Part shown: positions 1 to 9,762 of the stretch, piece by piece
Position numbering within the stretch: position 1 is the first letter of the stretch
Layout of the letters: each line of letters opens with the position of its first letter
From: Cladosporium sp. IMV 00045
Lineage: Eukaryota; Ascomycota; Dothideomycetes; Cladosporiales; Cladosporiaceae
Assembly: GCA_001931905.2 (NCBI GenBank)
Contig: MSJI02000153.1
Coordinates: forward strand, 1,224 to 22,801
Direction of reading: 5' to 3'
Length of the DNA stretch: 21,578 bases
Made by a program: the position numbers and the translations under genes
The notes under the pieces: generated by a model
What the model was told of the DNA's origin: nothing
The model's input: only the letters and a program-made list of their open reading frames with translations
Database searches by the model: none

Positions 1-1037
1 AAAAAAAAAGTCTTTGAGAGGTGATCAAAAAGTGCGTCTTTATCCGCCTCTATACGCTTCTCGCGGCCCGTTTCTTTGTGTGCTTCTTCGATTGGCTTCG
101 AATTGCAAAGACAACGAAGACGAATGAGTGTGATTCACAAGTTGCTCTGGGGTCAGGTAGTCGGCTTGATTCGGGGAAAAAATCTGGCCGTCCAACCCCC
201 CTCCCTTCACAACCAACTCCTGCGATACTACATGTACGTGTATGCACGCCCTTTCCATTCCGCGCCGGCCACCTCTCGTCACACATGTAAGAGATGGATC
301 CAAACGGACTCAAGGAGCCAGGCATGATGTCTAGGTTACGAGCTTCGTTCCTCGGTTTTGGTTCGTCAAAATTCGACTCTAGCAGTTTCTCTTGCTTCGA
401 AACGATTTCCACGCTCTGCTCTGCGCGTGGAAAGCCATGCGGGAAATTGGATGGGGCAGGCGAAGAACAAGATCGACCGATGAATAAGGGAGAGACGTTT
501 CTTTCGCTTCGACCAAGCTACCGCTACTCACTCTGATCAAGCAAACACGCGCGTGGGAAACTGCCGCTTGCGGACCTTTGCCTAGGTGTCTCCCATCACC
601 TCTCTCGCCTTGCTTCTGTGCCGATATTCGGGCCCCTTCCCTGATTCATCTCATGGATCACTCATCAAGAAAAAGCACATGCAAGTGCCGCAAAAGGCCA
701 GGGATGAAAAAAAAAAAAAAACCTTGTCGGATATCGTTGATGGGACCTCGATCAGAATGCTTCACGCCTCGTTGCCGTGGACGTGAGACGAACAAATCGG
801 CAGCAATGAAACGTTTTTTTACGATCGATTCATTTCGCGTACCGCACAAGTTTTCTGTTCTGTACAAAGACAAGACACTTTCGATCCTTCGATCTTCAAA
901 TCCCACGGTGGGCCTCCTCTTCCTCTCTTTCTTTCTCTTCCAAAAAAAAAGCAAGCCTCTCCCTTCCCTTCCAAATAATAACAAGAAACCGCCGCTGCTC
1001 CTTTCTCGCTCGATCCTGGGTATCTCAAGAGCGTTTC

Positions 1038-1047
1038 GTATAAAAAG
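1038..1047 (+). promoter_or_regulatory. TATA box candidate
   Basis: The sequence gtataaaaag is a close match to a TATA element. It follows about 130 bases of CT-rich sequence, a common layout in ascomycete promoters. The first ATG downstream, at 1140, is about 100 bases away and opens an 82-codon ORF. No known gene follows before hfi1, which is on the other strand, so the element may be chance or may drive an unannotated transcript. Confidence 0.35.
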
Positions 1048-1139
1048 AAATGAAAATAAAGAAAAAGTTCAGCAAGTCCCATTTGAAAACCCCGCTCCGA
1101 ACAAACGCCTGGTCGTTCGTCCTCTCCTTGTTGTAAGTC

Positions 1140-1388
1140 ATGATTCCTTCCGGTGTATTCTTCTTTCGTCGTGGTCCCTTTTCTTTGGAGCCGGCTCGGA
1201 CGCGGCGTGGTGGATGGCGAGAGAGAGCATTTGCTCTGCGTGGCTGGTTTCAGTCGATGGAGGTGAGCTCGACTAAAGTTGAACCTTCAGGTGCCCCTGG
1301 CTCGGTGTTCCGGAGAATCCAGCAGTCGGCAAAAAGTCACAGACCAGAGCTCGTTTCGCTGGGTTATATTGGACCATCAAAAGCGTGA
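1140..1388 (+). CDS. Possible small ORF, 82 aa, unknown
   Basis: This ATG-started ORF of 82 codons begins about 100 bases after the TATA box at 1038-1047. The predicted peptide is basic and rich in Arg, Ser and Gly, with no signal peptide, membrane segment or domain that I recognise. It ends 110 bases before the stop codon of hfi1, which lies on the opposite strand, so a transcript would overlap the hfi1 3' UTR. Its length is within reach of chance. It is kept only because of the promoter-like sequence upstream. Confidence 0.15.
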   Translation: MIPSGVFFFRRGPFSLEPARTRRGGWRERAFALRGWFQSMEVSSTKVEPSGAPGSVFRRIQQSAKSHRPELVSLGYIGPSKA

Positions 1389-1498
1389 CCGTACGCAGTA
1401 GCTGTTTCTGCAGAGCTGTTTGACGACGGCACAACTCCAAGGCAATCGACAGGTGGAAGTTCAGACCCCTGCGGACTATGACCCTTCCATCAGCGGTC

Positions 1499-2851
1499 CT
1501 ACGCTGCGGTCAGACAGTCGTCCAGAGCTCCCATCAGCACATCGTTATCTGCAGTAGAGCCGCCCTGCCATCCCCAATCGTCCTCATCTACTATCATAGG
1601 ATCACCGACATCCTTGCTTGCGAGCCCATTAGTCAAAGGTTTGACAGCACCACCAGCTCCGATCTTCTCCGGCTGCCGGGTGTCAGGGTATTGGCTCAAC
1701 ATGATCGATTCCGCCAGGAAAGGCTCATTCCTGAAATGTCGGTCCTGGGCCTGCAAGGCCAAGCGCAAGTCGTCTCCATTGAGAGGCTCGTTTTTGAGAG
1801 AAAGGTCCACTTCCACCGGCAGCAAGCCGGCGGCGTTGCGCTGTAGAATTCCGCGGTCGGCGTCGTCTTCTTCCCTCCGAAGCTGACGTTTGAATTTGGA
1901 TGTTTGGATGCATCCTTCGCCGTTGGAGCGAGAGTGGCCGCAGAGCTGACCGAGTAGCTCTTTGATGTAGACCTCGGCTGCCTGCTCGATTAACTCGGCG
2001 CATGGTTGTAGAGCACCTTGTGCGCCGCCTGTAATGCCCTCCTCGTAGCAGATGGGTTCGATCCTGTTCTGCACATCCGAGAGGGAGGGAAACTCCAACG
2101 TCTCGACCGCCAACGGTTGCGCGTACTTTCGTTGAATCTCAAGATCCCAGTTAGTCTTGGCCAAACCGCCAGCATTACCACTCTGAGGGTTTACCTCGGG
2201 CTGTTTGACTTCAAGCTCCCGCTGGTAGTCCAGCATGTCCTGCAGGCCTCCGTCCACCTTGGCTTGCGCGTCGCCTTTCAACGTCTTGATCCGTCGTCTG
2301 TCTCTGGTGTGCAGGGACATGACTTCTCGCTTGAGTCTTTCTTCCGCCTTGTCATTTGCGCCGATCGCTCCTGCCGCTTTGGATGCCGCGGTCGGCTTGT
2401 CTGTTGCCACGACCCATGGCGCAACTTCCGAGGGCGGAGCATCGCGCTGGATGTTGGCGTAGAGACAAGCTATGAGGGTGTTGTGAAGGTGTAGTGTTGA
2501 CAAAGGTGAGGAAGCAGGGTTGGTGGATGTTATTACCGAGGGAGCGGCGGAGAGTACGGGCTGAAGCACCCAACTCAGCTCTGCCTGGTTGAGTTGACCT
2601 TATCGCAGAGTTAGTGAGGTCTCAATTAAGAGTGCGCAAATTAAATACGTACCGAGCGTGAAGGCATTGATCGCAGCTTTGTATTCGGTCCACTGGTCGC
2701 CGAGGGCCGCCTTGAGCTGGTTGTAGATCGGCTCGAGGTCGATGCGCGGTATGGGGATTTTGCCATGTTTATTCAAGGTGGAAGAGGGCGTGACAGGAGT
2801 TTTGGTGGTGAGGGTCGGGGAGATGGCAATGGAAAGGTCGGCGGGATTCAT
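1499..2851 (-). CDS. hfi1: SAGA complex subunit Hfi1/Ada1
   Basis: This gene encodes a structural subunit of the SAGA transcriptional coactivator, the Hfi1/Ada1 (SAGA-Tad1) family, which acts in the nucleus. Exon 1 is 2851-2653 and exon 2 is 2598-1499. The 54-base intron (2652-2599) starts GTACGT, has a CTAAC branch site and ends AAG. Splicing restores a continuous protein of 432 residues. Residues about 36-81 carry the family's N-terminal helical block (RIDLEPIYNQLK, then QWTEYKAAINAFTLGQLNQ), which crosses the splice junction. A second conserved block follows near the middle, around LEFPSLSDVQNRIEPICYEE. The C-terminus is acidic (DEDDWGW). The start is the only ATG in frame before the block. 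The gene is divergent from the GT31 gene, about 1.3 kb away. The family call is from recognition of the motifs. Confidence 0.85.
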
Positions 2852-4146
2852 GGCGGGCGAGGAGAGCTACCGGCGCACTCTCATGGATGCGTCGGGGGTC
2901 GCATCAGACGCGCGGAGGTGTTGAGAGTGGTATGACTGCTTGGCCAATGGAAGAATAGGTCGAATAATTCCGATCCTGAGCAGGCAGGGTGTCGCCGCAA
3001 GGTGATGTGAACAAGACTCCGCGACTGATGCGACTCGGCGATCTGGTGATGGCTATCAATAATGCGACCACGACGCAGGTGTTCACGATGAGGCGGGCGG
3101 CGTTTGACGGCAACGCCCGCAGAGCCTCGTGTAAGTCGGCCTGAGGCACCAAGATCACATGCAAAGCACTCTCCTTCACTTCCATCTTTTACTATATCGC
3201 AGCAAACATACAGCTCATGAAGACACGCTCAATACATGTGGCGTGTTTATCACTACTGACTACCTATACGCGTGCAAGAAAGCAAAGCTCATCGATGGGC
3301 TAGAGTGATATAATTTGGTCTCGATTGGAGGTACTCGTATTGAATGCTTTTAACTTCGCTGCTGGGTTCCAAGACCGCAAGCCACCCGGATGATTCCATG
3401 CATCCATGTCCCTCCTCTTCGTATCAGGTTGGCAGCGGCCAAAGAGGAATCCATGTTGTCGCATCTGCCGTAGATCATGCCTCGTGACACGTCCTGCGCT
3501 TACGATCCACCATCCTCAGAAGCAACAGGATTGAAGGGATGAAAGTCTAGAAGACAAGATACAATAACCTGTCACATGCAGTGGTTCCTCAAAGTCGAAA
3601 GATCAATTGTATAAAGCAATGCATAAAGCAAGGGGTCATCTGTCGTAGGGCAGCTTAGAGGATGAGAAGCTTTGATCAAGCCGTTTTCCCAAGACCGCGC
3701 GTACAGTAGCGGCGGATCACTCTCCCACCAAAGTTACCTGTCGTCATTGCCCGATTGGGACAGACATACGAATAATCGTGTGTTACTACTTTCTTCCTTC
3801 CTTTCTGTTTGTCTCGTGCGGTGCTTACGTTCTTTTTTGTTCGACGAGCAAACGCAAAGAGGCTGCATCAAAGCGGCTGCTTACCTTGAGACCACTCACA
3901 TCACCGCACACCTCGTATTACTTTCAATCATTCGACTCTTCTTGCTAGCACCCACCTGTAACGCTTGCTCGATCCTTCCATCGGCATCTTACATCCTCCC
4001 GCCGCATTTGCACGACATTGCTCTTCCACGACTCTCCGGGATCTGACACCTTGACACCTGGACCATTGCAACCTCCGGATCATGCTAGACTAACTCTCCT
4101 CTTTGTCTTACCCACTCACATCTCTTTTGCCAATCGACTTGCCATC
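2852..4146. promoter_or_regulatory. Divergent promoter region of hfi1 and GT31 gene
   Basis: This 1.3 kb gap separates two divergently transcribed genes. It contains one small minus-strand ORF (2904-3185). A TATAAAG at 3610-3616 sits in a short near-repeat, ATAAAGCAA occurring twice 12 bases apart. A pyrimidine-rich stretch (about 3785-3840) precedes the GT31 start. TATAAAG is about 530 bases from the GT31 ATG, so it would imply a long leader or an intron in the 5' UTR. I see no RNA gene or mobile element. Confidence 0.45.
2904..3185 (-). CDS. Possible small membrane protein or upstream ORF, 93 aa
   Basis: This ATG-started ORF has a favourable start context (AAG before ATG, G after). It encodes 93 residues with one hydrophobic segment at about residues 30-47 (ARLIVNTCVVVALLIAIT). 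I recognise no family. It ends 53 bases upstream of the hfi1 ATG on the same strand, so it could be an independent small gene, a long upstream ORF in the hfi1 leader, or chance. No intron signal connects it in frame to hfi1. Confidence 0.2.
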   Translation of the reverse strand: MEVKESALHVILVPQADLHEALRALPSNAARLIVNTCVVVALLIAITRSPSRISRGVLFTSPCGDTLPAQDRNYSTYSSIGQAVIPLSTPPRV

Positions 4147-5583
4147 ATGAATGCGACTTCATGCAACCGCGCGTTCACTCTGCCCCGCCTCACCTTCGCT
4201 TTCCTTCTCATCCTTGCTGTGTACCTCTTCCGGGACGCCTGGATACCTACAGACTCCAAGCACGGCTTACAGACAGAATCCTTCCAACATGTCGCAACTG
4301 AACCTCAACCCACGCCCGTTAAAGATAAATCGGATGAAGTTGCCAAAGCTCCAACAGAGGATTGCCGCAACATCCCAGGCGCGGATAATGTGCTGGTGAT
4401 GCTCAAGACCGGAGCCACGGAACTGTACCAGAAGCTACCAACGCACTTCGTGACACTCTTCAAGTGTGCTCCACACTACATGATCTTCTCCGATCTGGCC
4501 CAGGATTTCACCGACTTCCCCGTCCACGATGCAATCGCTCCCGTCAGCAAACAATTTCGCGAGCAACACGAGGACTTCACCCTGTACCGGAAGCTGCGAC
4601 AGTATCAGCGTGAGGGGCAGGACATGAGCAAGCTCAAAGGCGACCAAGGCTGGAACCTGGACAAGTGGAAGTTCCTCCCTATGTTGTTCGAAGCTTTCGA
4701 CGCGGCTCCTCCGCAGATTGAGTGGTTCTTCATGATGGAAGCGGACACTAGCGTCTCTTGGACCAACCTGCTGCAATTTCTAAAGACTATGGATCCTGAT
4801 AGACCATTTTATCTTGGCTCACAGAATGTGATTGGCGATACTACCTTTGCCCATGGTGGTAGCGGCATTGTACTTTCCCGCCAGGCTGCGAGGCAGATGC
4901 AGGACAGGCGCAACCAAGAAGGCAAGGAGGCTTACAACAAACGTTGGGAAGAGTTGACAAGCTCGTCTTGCTGCGGCGACGAAATCGTCGCGCGGGCTCT
5001 GTTGGAAGCCGATGTCCCCATGACGCCGGCATGGCCTCTCATCCAAGGCGAAACAGTCGCTACCGTTGACTTCACCAAAAACCACTGGTGCACGCCCGCC
5101 ATCACTTGGCACCACGTCACGCCACTTGAAATCGACGCCATATGGAAATTCCAAGCCGACTGGGTCGACGACCACGACTGGAACACCCCGTACCTCTTCC
5201 GCGACATCTTCGCCCACTTCATCGACCGCCACATCACCGCGAACCGGCACGCGTGGAACAATCTCTCGCAAGACAAGAAGCTCGTAGCGCCCTCCCTCGC
5301 CACGGACGAAGACCTGCCCTTTGCCGAGCTCAGTGAGTCAGAGCAGAAAGCTGTCGACAGTGAGAACTCCTGCGAGCAAGCGTGCGCTCAACAGCCCGAT
5401 GGAAACTGCGTGCAGTGGATGTACAGTCCTGGCCGCTGCTATCTGGGCGAAGTGGTGCGTTTCGGTAAGCCCGACGAGAGAGACGACGACACATGGATCT
5501 CGGGGTGGATACCCCAGCGGATCGCGGAGTACAAGAAGCAGCTGGGGGAGTGTCGGAAGGTCAATTGGGGAGCTCCTTCTTAG
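4147..5583 (+). CDS. GT31 (fringe-like/DUF604) glycosyltransferase with PAN-like tail
   Basis: This predicts a type II Golgi glycosyltransferase of family GT31 that adds a sugar to secreted glycoconjugates; donor and acceptor are unknown. The chosen ATG at 4147 gives 478 residues, starting just before a signal anchor (about residues 12-28). The open frame extends 43 codons upstream, but that stretch looks like leader. The fold's first strand appears as VLVMLKTGATEL (about 82-93). The metal-binding DxD equivalent is E198-A199-D200 in WFFMMEADTS. FAHGGSG surrounds H236, and CCGDE is at 275-279. A C-terminal cysteine cluster (C409, C413, C422, C432) followed by WISGW resembles a PAN/Apple-like module. 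The gene is intronless. The specific activity cannot be read from the sequence. Confidence 0.85.
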   Translation: MNATSCNRAFTLPRLTFAFLLILAVYLFRDAWIPTDSKHGLQTESFQHVATEPQPTPVKDKSDEVAKAPTEDCRNIPGADNVLVMLKTGATELYQKLPTHFVTLFKCAPHYMIFSDLAQDFTDFPVHDAIAPVSKQFREQHEDFTLYRKLRQYQREGQDMSKLKGDQGWNLDKWKFLPMLFEAFDAAPPQIEWFFMMEADTSVSWTNLLQFLKTMDPDRPFYLGSQNVIGDTTFAHGGSGIVLSRQAARQMQDRRNQEGKEAYNKRWEELTSSSCCGDEIVARALLEADVPMTPAWPLIQGETVATVDFTKNHWCTPAITWHHVTPLEIDAIWKFQADWVDDHDWNTPYLFRDIFAHFIDRHITANRHAWNNLSQDKKLVAPSLATDEDLPFAELSESEQKAVDSENSCEQACAQQPDGNCVQWMYSPGRCYLGEVVRFGKPDERDDDTWISGWIPQRIAEYKKQLGECRKVNWGAPS

Positions 5584-6351
5584 CTGCCGCATTCTGGTGT
5601 GACTTGCTCGCGAAGTTTTCCTATTCGCTTCCGTTTTTGAAAGCTTGCATTGAGAAGGTTTGGTGGGGGTTGTTCCACTTTTGATACCATTGTTCTGGTT
5701 TCCGGGTTTTCTGCTTTCTTTTCACTTCTGCTTATTCGCAAGTCCAAGTGCTGGAAGCGACCTGTCGGATATACACATTTTCTCTCTGGGAGGTCAGGAG
5801 TTATGGGCGTTCGTTGGCCTTGGGTTCTTTTTTCTCGCAAGGTGCATCGCTAGATCATTACAGGTAGCATGGGCGCTCGAGGACGTCTTGTCAATCGAAT
5901 TGGTCTTCTCGTATTCCTCTGGACTCATTATGGAGAAATCGCTTGGATTGTTAAAAAAACGCTTTCCCGTCAGGACTGCATCTCCCGCAAAACGGCAGCT
6001 TGTGATACCCTCAAAGAGATCTTTCAGCCCCCGCCGGCTTCTCGGATGTCAAGCAAACTGACTGCACACCACGCAGATCATCTATCTCATCATTCGATCC
6101 GCGCCAGATGCGCTGACTTTCCATCTGCGTATACCTGCAGTAGTAATGTACGTGTAACGATCAACTTCCCAAGATCACATCGCGTCAAAGAAGAACCAGC
6201 AAACGTTTCCAAGATCGTTCATGTTATAATCATTGTTGGAAATGCCTGATATGGAAGTGGACCTCTTTCTTAACACCTTCGATTCGATCTCATCAGACAT
6301 CCTAAGGGATTCTAACTTGACACCGCGCAGCAAGTTCAGTCATTGATTAGG
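5584..6351. other. Intergenic region between GT31 and MFS genes
   Basis: This gap holds the 3' UTR of the GT31 gene and the promoter of the transporter. Its first 250 bases are T-rich on the plus strand. ORFs of 86 to 133 codons occur here, including one ATG-started ORF at 5869-6249, but their peptides show no domain, no signal peptide and no sustained codon bias. I see no clear TATA box close to the transporter start. Confidence 0.5.
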
Positions 6352-7904
6352 ATGAGACGACTTTCGCTCTTTGAGAAAACACCACACGTTACACATGAGG
6401 ACGGCGATGTCCAAGAGGTCGGATATCCCCTCGACTCCGCTAGCACGACGCAAGACTGCCAACCTGGAACTCCCGCGGAAGAACAGGAAGATGAAGACAC
6501 TCCTCCCGACGGCAGTTTGACAGCCTGGATGTGTTGCTTGGCTGTCTTCCTGATCAATGGTTTCACGTGGGGCGTTGCTGCCGTACGTATCTCCCCGTCT
6601 CTCAAATCAAGACCTCCACATTTGATTTGAATTCATAGCACACCAAGAGTCCCCCAACTGACAACCCCCCTCCGAGTCCTACGGCATCTACCTCTCCCAC
6701 TACCTCTCCACCTCGCACTTCCCCACCGCCACCCCCGCCGACTACGCTTTCGTCGGCGGCCTCACCTTCGGCAGCGCGCTGGCCCTCTCCCCCCTCTGGA
6801 CCACCCTGACACGCAAACTGGGCCAAAAACCAATCATGTTCTCCGGCAGCATGCTCATGAGCTCAGGCTTCATCGCCGCCTCCTTCGCCCGCGGGCCCAA
6901 GCACCTCTACTTCACGCAAGGCGCCCTGGTCGGCCTCGGCATCGGCGCCCTCTTCATCCCCAGCGTGCAAGTCGTGCCGCAATGGTTTGATCGGCGGCGG
7001 AGTCTGGCAGTCGGAGTGGCGAGCTCAGGCAGCGGTTTTGGAGGGCTGGCGTTCTCCTTCGCCACGGACGCGTTGATTCGTAACGTCTCACTCGCGTGGG
7101 CGCTGCGTGTGACGGGGATTGTGTGTTTCGTAGGCAATGCGCTGGGGACAGCACTCATCCGCGACCGCAACGCGCAAGTCAAACCGCACCAGCTGGGGTG
7201 CGCGCGGCATTTGCTGCGTAGGTATGATTGCCTGCTGCTACTGGCTTGGGCTTTCACGAACGTTCTGGGCTATATTGTGATTTTGTACAGTTTGTCGAGC
7301 TACGCGGTCGAGGTTGTGGGTTTGACACAAAAGCAGGCGGGGTTTCTGACGGCGATGCTGAATTTGGGGACGGGGGTGGGGAGGCCTGCGGTCGGGTTGC
7401 TGTCGGATCGGTGGGGGAGGGTGAGGGTTGCGGGTCTCATTACGGCGGGATGTGCGGTGGTGGTCTTTGCGGTCTGGGTGCCGGCGGGGAGTTATGGCGT
7501 GTTGGTGTTCTTTTCTTTGGTCAATGGGGCGGTTTTGGGGGTTTATTGGATGGTAAGTGAGGATTCCCTTTGGTTGATGAGATTTCTGCTGACGGAAGTA
7601 CATGCAGTGTGTCGGTCCTCTCTGCGCTGAAGTCGCAGGGCTCAAAGAGGTGCCTTCTTTCCTCTCTTTGCAATGGATCACTGTCGCCCTCCCTACCACT
7701 GGCAGCGAAGTCATTGCACTTTACCTGCGTCGACCGGAGATGGGTCGTTATGGATATCTATACACGCAGATTTTTGCTGGTCTTGCATATGTGGTGGCAG
7801 CGGGGTTTATGTTCGAATTATGGCGTGTCAAGAGATTTGAAAAGCTCGATCATGGAGATGAGATGGGCAGAATTCGCGAATGGATGTATAGATATCGGCC
7901 TTGA
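6352..7904 (+). CDS. MFS transporter, monocarboxylate transporter-like
   Basis: This encodes a membrane transporter of the major facilitator superfamily resembling fungal monocarboxylate (MCT/Mch-like) porters. Exons are 6352-6582, 6677-7552 and 7608-7904, giving 467 residues. Intron 1 (94 bases, GTACGT to CCGAG, CTGAC branch site) joins FTWGVAA to SYGIYLSHYL, rebuilding the family's first membrane helix and following loop. Intron 2 (55 bases, GTAAGT to GCAG, CTGAC branch) joins GVYWM to CVGPLCAEV. An earlier TAG at 6638-6640 is also a possible acceptor for intron 1 but fits the family worse. The acidic N-terminal tail (about 55 residues) is cytosolic. A loop motif GLLSDRWGRVR contains D321. 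About 12 hydrophobic segments are visible. The frame is intact. The substrate is not predictable. Confidence 0.88.
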
Positions 7905-8051
7905 TGTCAGCTAAGGTAGAACACAGTCAATCAATTCTTGTGCTCATCGAGTAACTTCTTCAGCAAGAGCACCAACTGGCTACGTAGAGCTCATGGCAGG
8001 ACTGGTCTGTCTAGAGCCAGAAGAGTGTCACTGCCACCACTGTGCAGAAGC

Positions 8052-9021
8052 TTACTCGTAGCGAGAAGCCAAGTTCCTCCACCAGTCGCGCATCATCCAG
8101 ATGTCGAAGTCAGTGATCTCCATGCTGCTACCAGCGTTCATAATGAACGAGTCCTGACCGGTTGGGGTCCAGTCGTAGAAGTCGTCCAGAGCCAGAGTGT
8201 GACCAAACTCGTGCAGCCAGATATGCGGCGAGTCCAGGGCACCAAGGAAGTAATCAGAACCAACACGCTGTCCCCAGTCACCACCGGCACCTCCTTCCAT
8301 GCCCTCGGTGAGCCAGAGCGACATGTCGTACCTGCCCTCAGGGCCGGACGGGCACTCGCTGTAATCGCCATCCTGGTGGAAGAAGCGACCGCAGCGTGGG
8401 TCGCACTCGGGGATACCCTCGCCGTCGGCGGTGGAGTCATGGACCTCGATGCCATCCGTGCTGCCTTCCAGCTTGGAAGCATCGCTGACGGCCCAGCCGA
8501 CTACGCTGGCGGTGACGTTGTCAAGAGGCCAGCCCATGAAGCCAGTCAAGTTGTCAGTCCACTTGGGGACGTTGGAATGGAGGGCTTTTTCGACGCCAGC
8601 GCGCTCTTCGGCAGTGACGGAGGCGGAGGAGTCCCAGCGGACGCAGAACTTGAGGTCACTGTACGATGTGAGTAAAGCCTGGCGTAGAAGACGTCTGGAG
8701 GGCTCAAAGGCAAGCCTACCCCTTAGCAGCCATGATGATATCGTAGCCATAGTTCTGGAACGACTCCCACTGGCCGTTGTTGTAAGACTCTACGGTATGG
8801 TCCCAAACCTCCTGCAGAGGCTTGACCAGATCGGCAGGAGGGTCCCAGGAGGACTGGCGCTTAGTTTTGGCGTGAGCAGCCTGGTTCAAGGCCTTCCAGG
8901 TTGCGCCGTCGAGATCACGGTTAGCCGCTGAGGCCTTAGCCCTGGCATTGTTGCTGTTCGGCAGAGCGAGAGCGCCGAGCGGACTCAAGGCCAGGATTGA
9001 GAGAGCGGTTGCGGTGTGCAT
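8052..9021 (-). CDS. Secreted metzincin-like metalloprotease
   Basis: This is a secreted zinc-peptidase-like protein of 302 residues. Exon 1 is 9021-8720 and exon 2 is 8658-8052, around a 61-base intron (8719-8659, GTAGGC to ACAG). A signal peptide covers about residues 1-19. A KR site near residue 55 could be a Kex2-type propeptide cleavage site. The active-site helix is HEFGHTLALDD (H250, E251, H254, D260), which fits the metzincin pattern HExxHxxGxxH/D except that Ala257 replaces Gly. About 14 residues later FIMNAG (M274) reads as a Met-turn. Cysteines at CDPRC, SEC and KFC suggest disulfides. Fungal relatives are sometimes given cellulose-binding names, but no such module is visible here. 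The gene converges on the transporter with only 147 bases between them. Proteolytic activity is inferred. Confidence 0.82.
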
Positions 9022-9762
9022 TTTTTCCGAAGAGATGAGTTCGATTTAGAATGGATAAGAATGGGGTTTTGAAATAAGTAAAGAACGGATGCGAGCCAGC
9101 TCGCTACGTGTTGTGCGTGCAGAAAGAGAGATGCGATGGAAAGGAAGAGACCTTTGCTCAAGGACTGCCATCCATCTTATACCAACCGTCTCCTCTATAC
9201 GACTCCCAAGCCGCCAAGGTAGGGCTGTCGCAAGAAGTAATCTTTTTGAGCCATGTCGTTCTCTGAAGACGGTTAATTTCTCCGCATACCTTACCACTCG
9301 CCGGCACTGCTAGCTTTTAGCTTGTCTACTATTAGACGCGAACGGTTCGCCAAAGATGCGGGCTGCTGAGGGTTAGGTGGACACGAGACAAACTCCTATT
9401 CGTAGCTGATTCACATAGAGTGAATTTAGGGCTGCGCTACCTGGACTGAAGATTCTCGGACTTGACTTCATACATGGCCAGGTCCGACATGCTGTAATCG
9501 AGGGCAAGACGAGGTCTGGTCTTGGTGTATTTCCGGGGTTTTCGGGAGTTTCTAGACCTGGCTGTCAAGGAGGTAGCTGACAGGTGAAGTGGTGTCGCTA
9601 AAGCAATACCACATGGTCGCACGGACCACAAGCCCGCCCCGACTGCCTGGCGCGCCACCCAGCCGCGGCGGACATTGGCGTCACTTCACTGTTTGCTTGC
9701 ACGATTTGAATATCAACACATTGACAGAAACGAAGAAGCAATCTTCTTCAGTCTACCAGAAA
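9022..9762. promoter_or_regulatory. Divergent promoter region of protease and tls1 genes
   Basis: This 741-base gap lies between two divergent genes. It holds a minus-strand TATA-like element at 9176-9181 and a 13-base inverted repeat at 9338-9350. The remainder, including ORFs up to 74 codons, shows nothing coding that I can support. Confidence 0.5.
9176..9181 (-). promoter_or_regulatory. TATA-like element of the protease gene
   Basis: On the minus strand this reads TATAAG. It lies about 155 bases upstream of the protease ATG at 9021, a reasonable distance for a TATA box with a leader of roughly 100 bases. The assignment rests on position and match only. Confidence 0.35.

Larger units (their letters stand above)
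1..1498. other. Intergenic region, no convincing gene
   Basis: This stretch lies beyond the 3' end of hfi1. It contains an A15 tract at 707-721, alternating pyrimidine and purine tracts at about 910-980, and a TATA box near 1039. ORFs occur in several frames, but their composition follows the tracts: runs of Lys, Phe, Ser and Arg with no recognisable domain. The pyrimidine blocks followed by a TATA box look like a promoter and leader reading rightwards. The left edge may also include the UTR of a gene outside the window. I see no tRNA, 5S rRNA or repeat here. Confidence 0.5.

Noticed and set aside
578..1276. 232-codon plus-strand ORF in the left gap
   Set aside because: Its residues simply follow the A and pyrimidine tracts (runs of Lys, Pro, Phe, Ser), it has no ATG at its listed start, and it crosses the TATA box at 1038.
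5660..6249. Two overlapping plus-strand ORFs of 133 and 126 codons
   Set aside because: They lie in the GT31 3' region and transporter promoter, differ in frame, and show no domain, signal peptide or coding bias.
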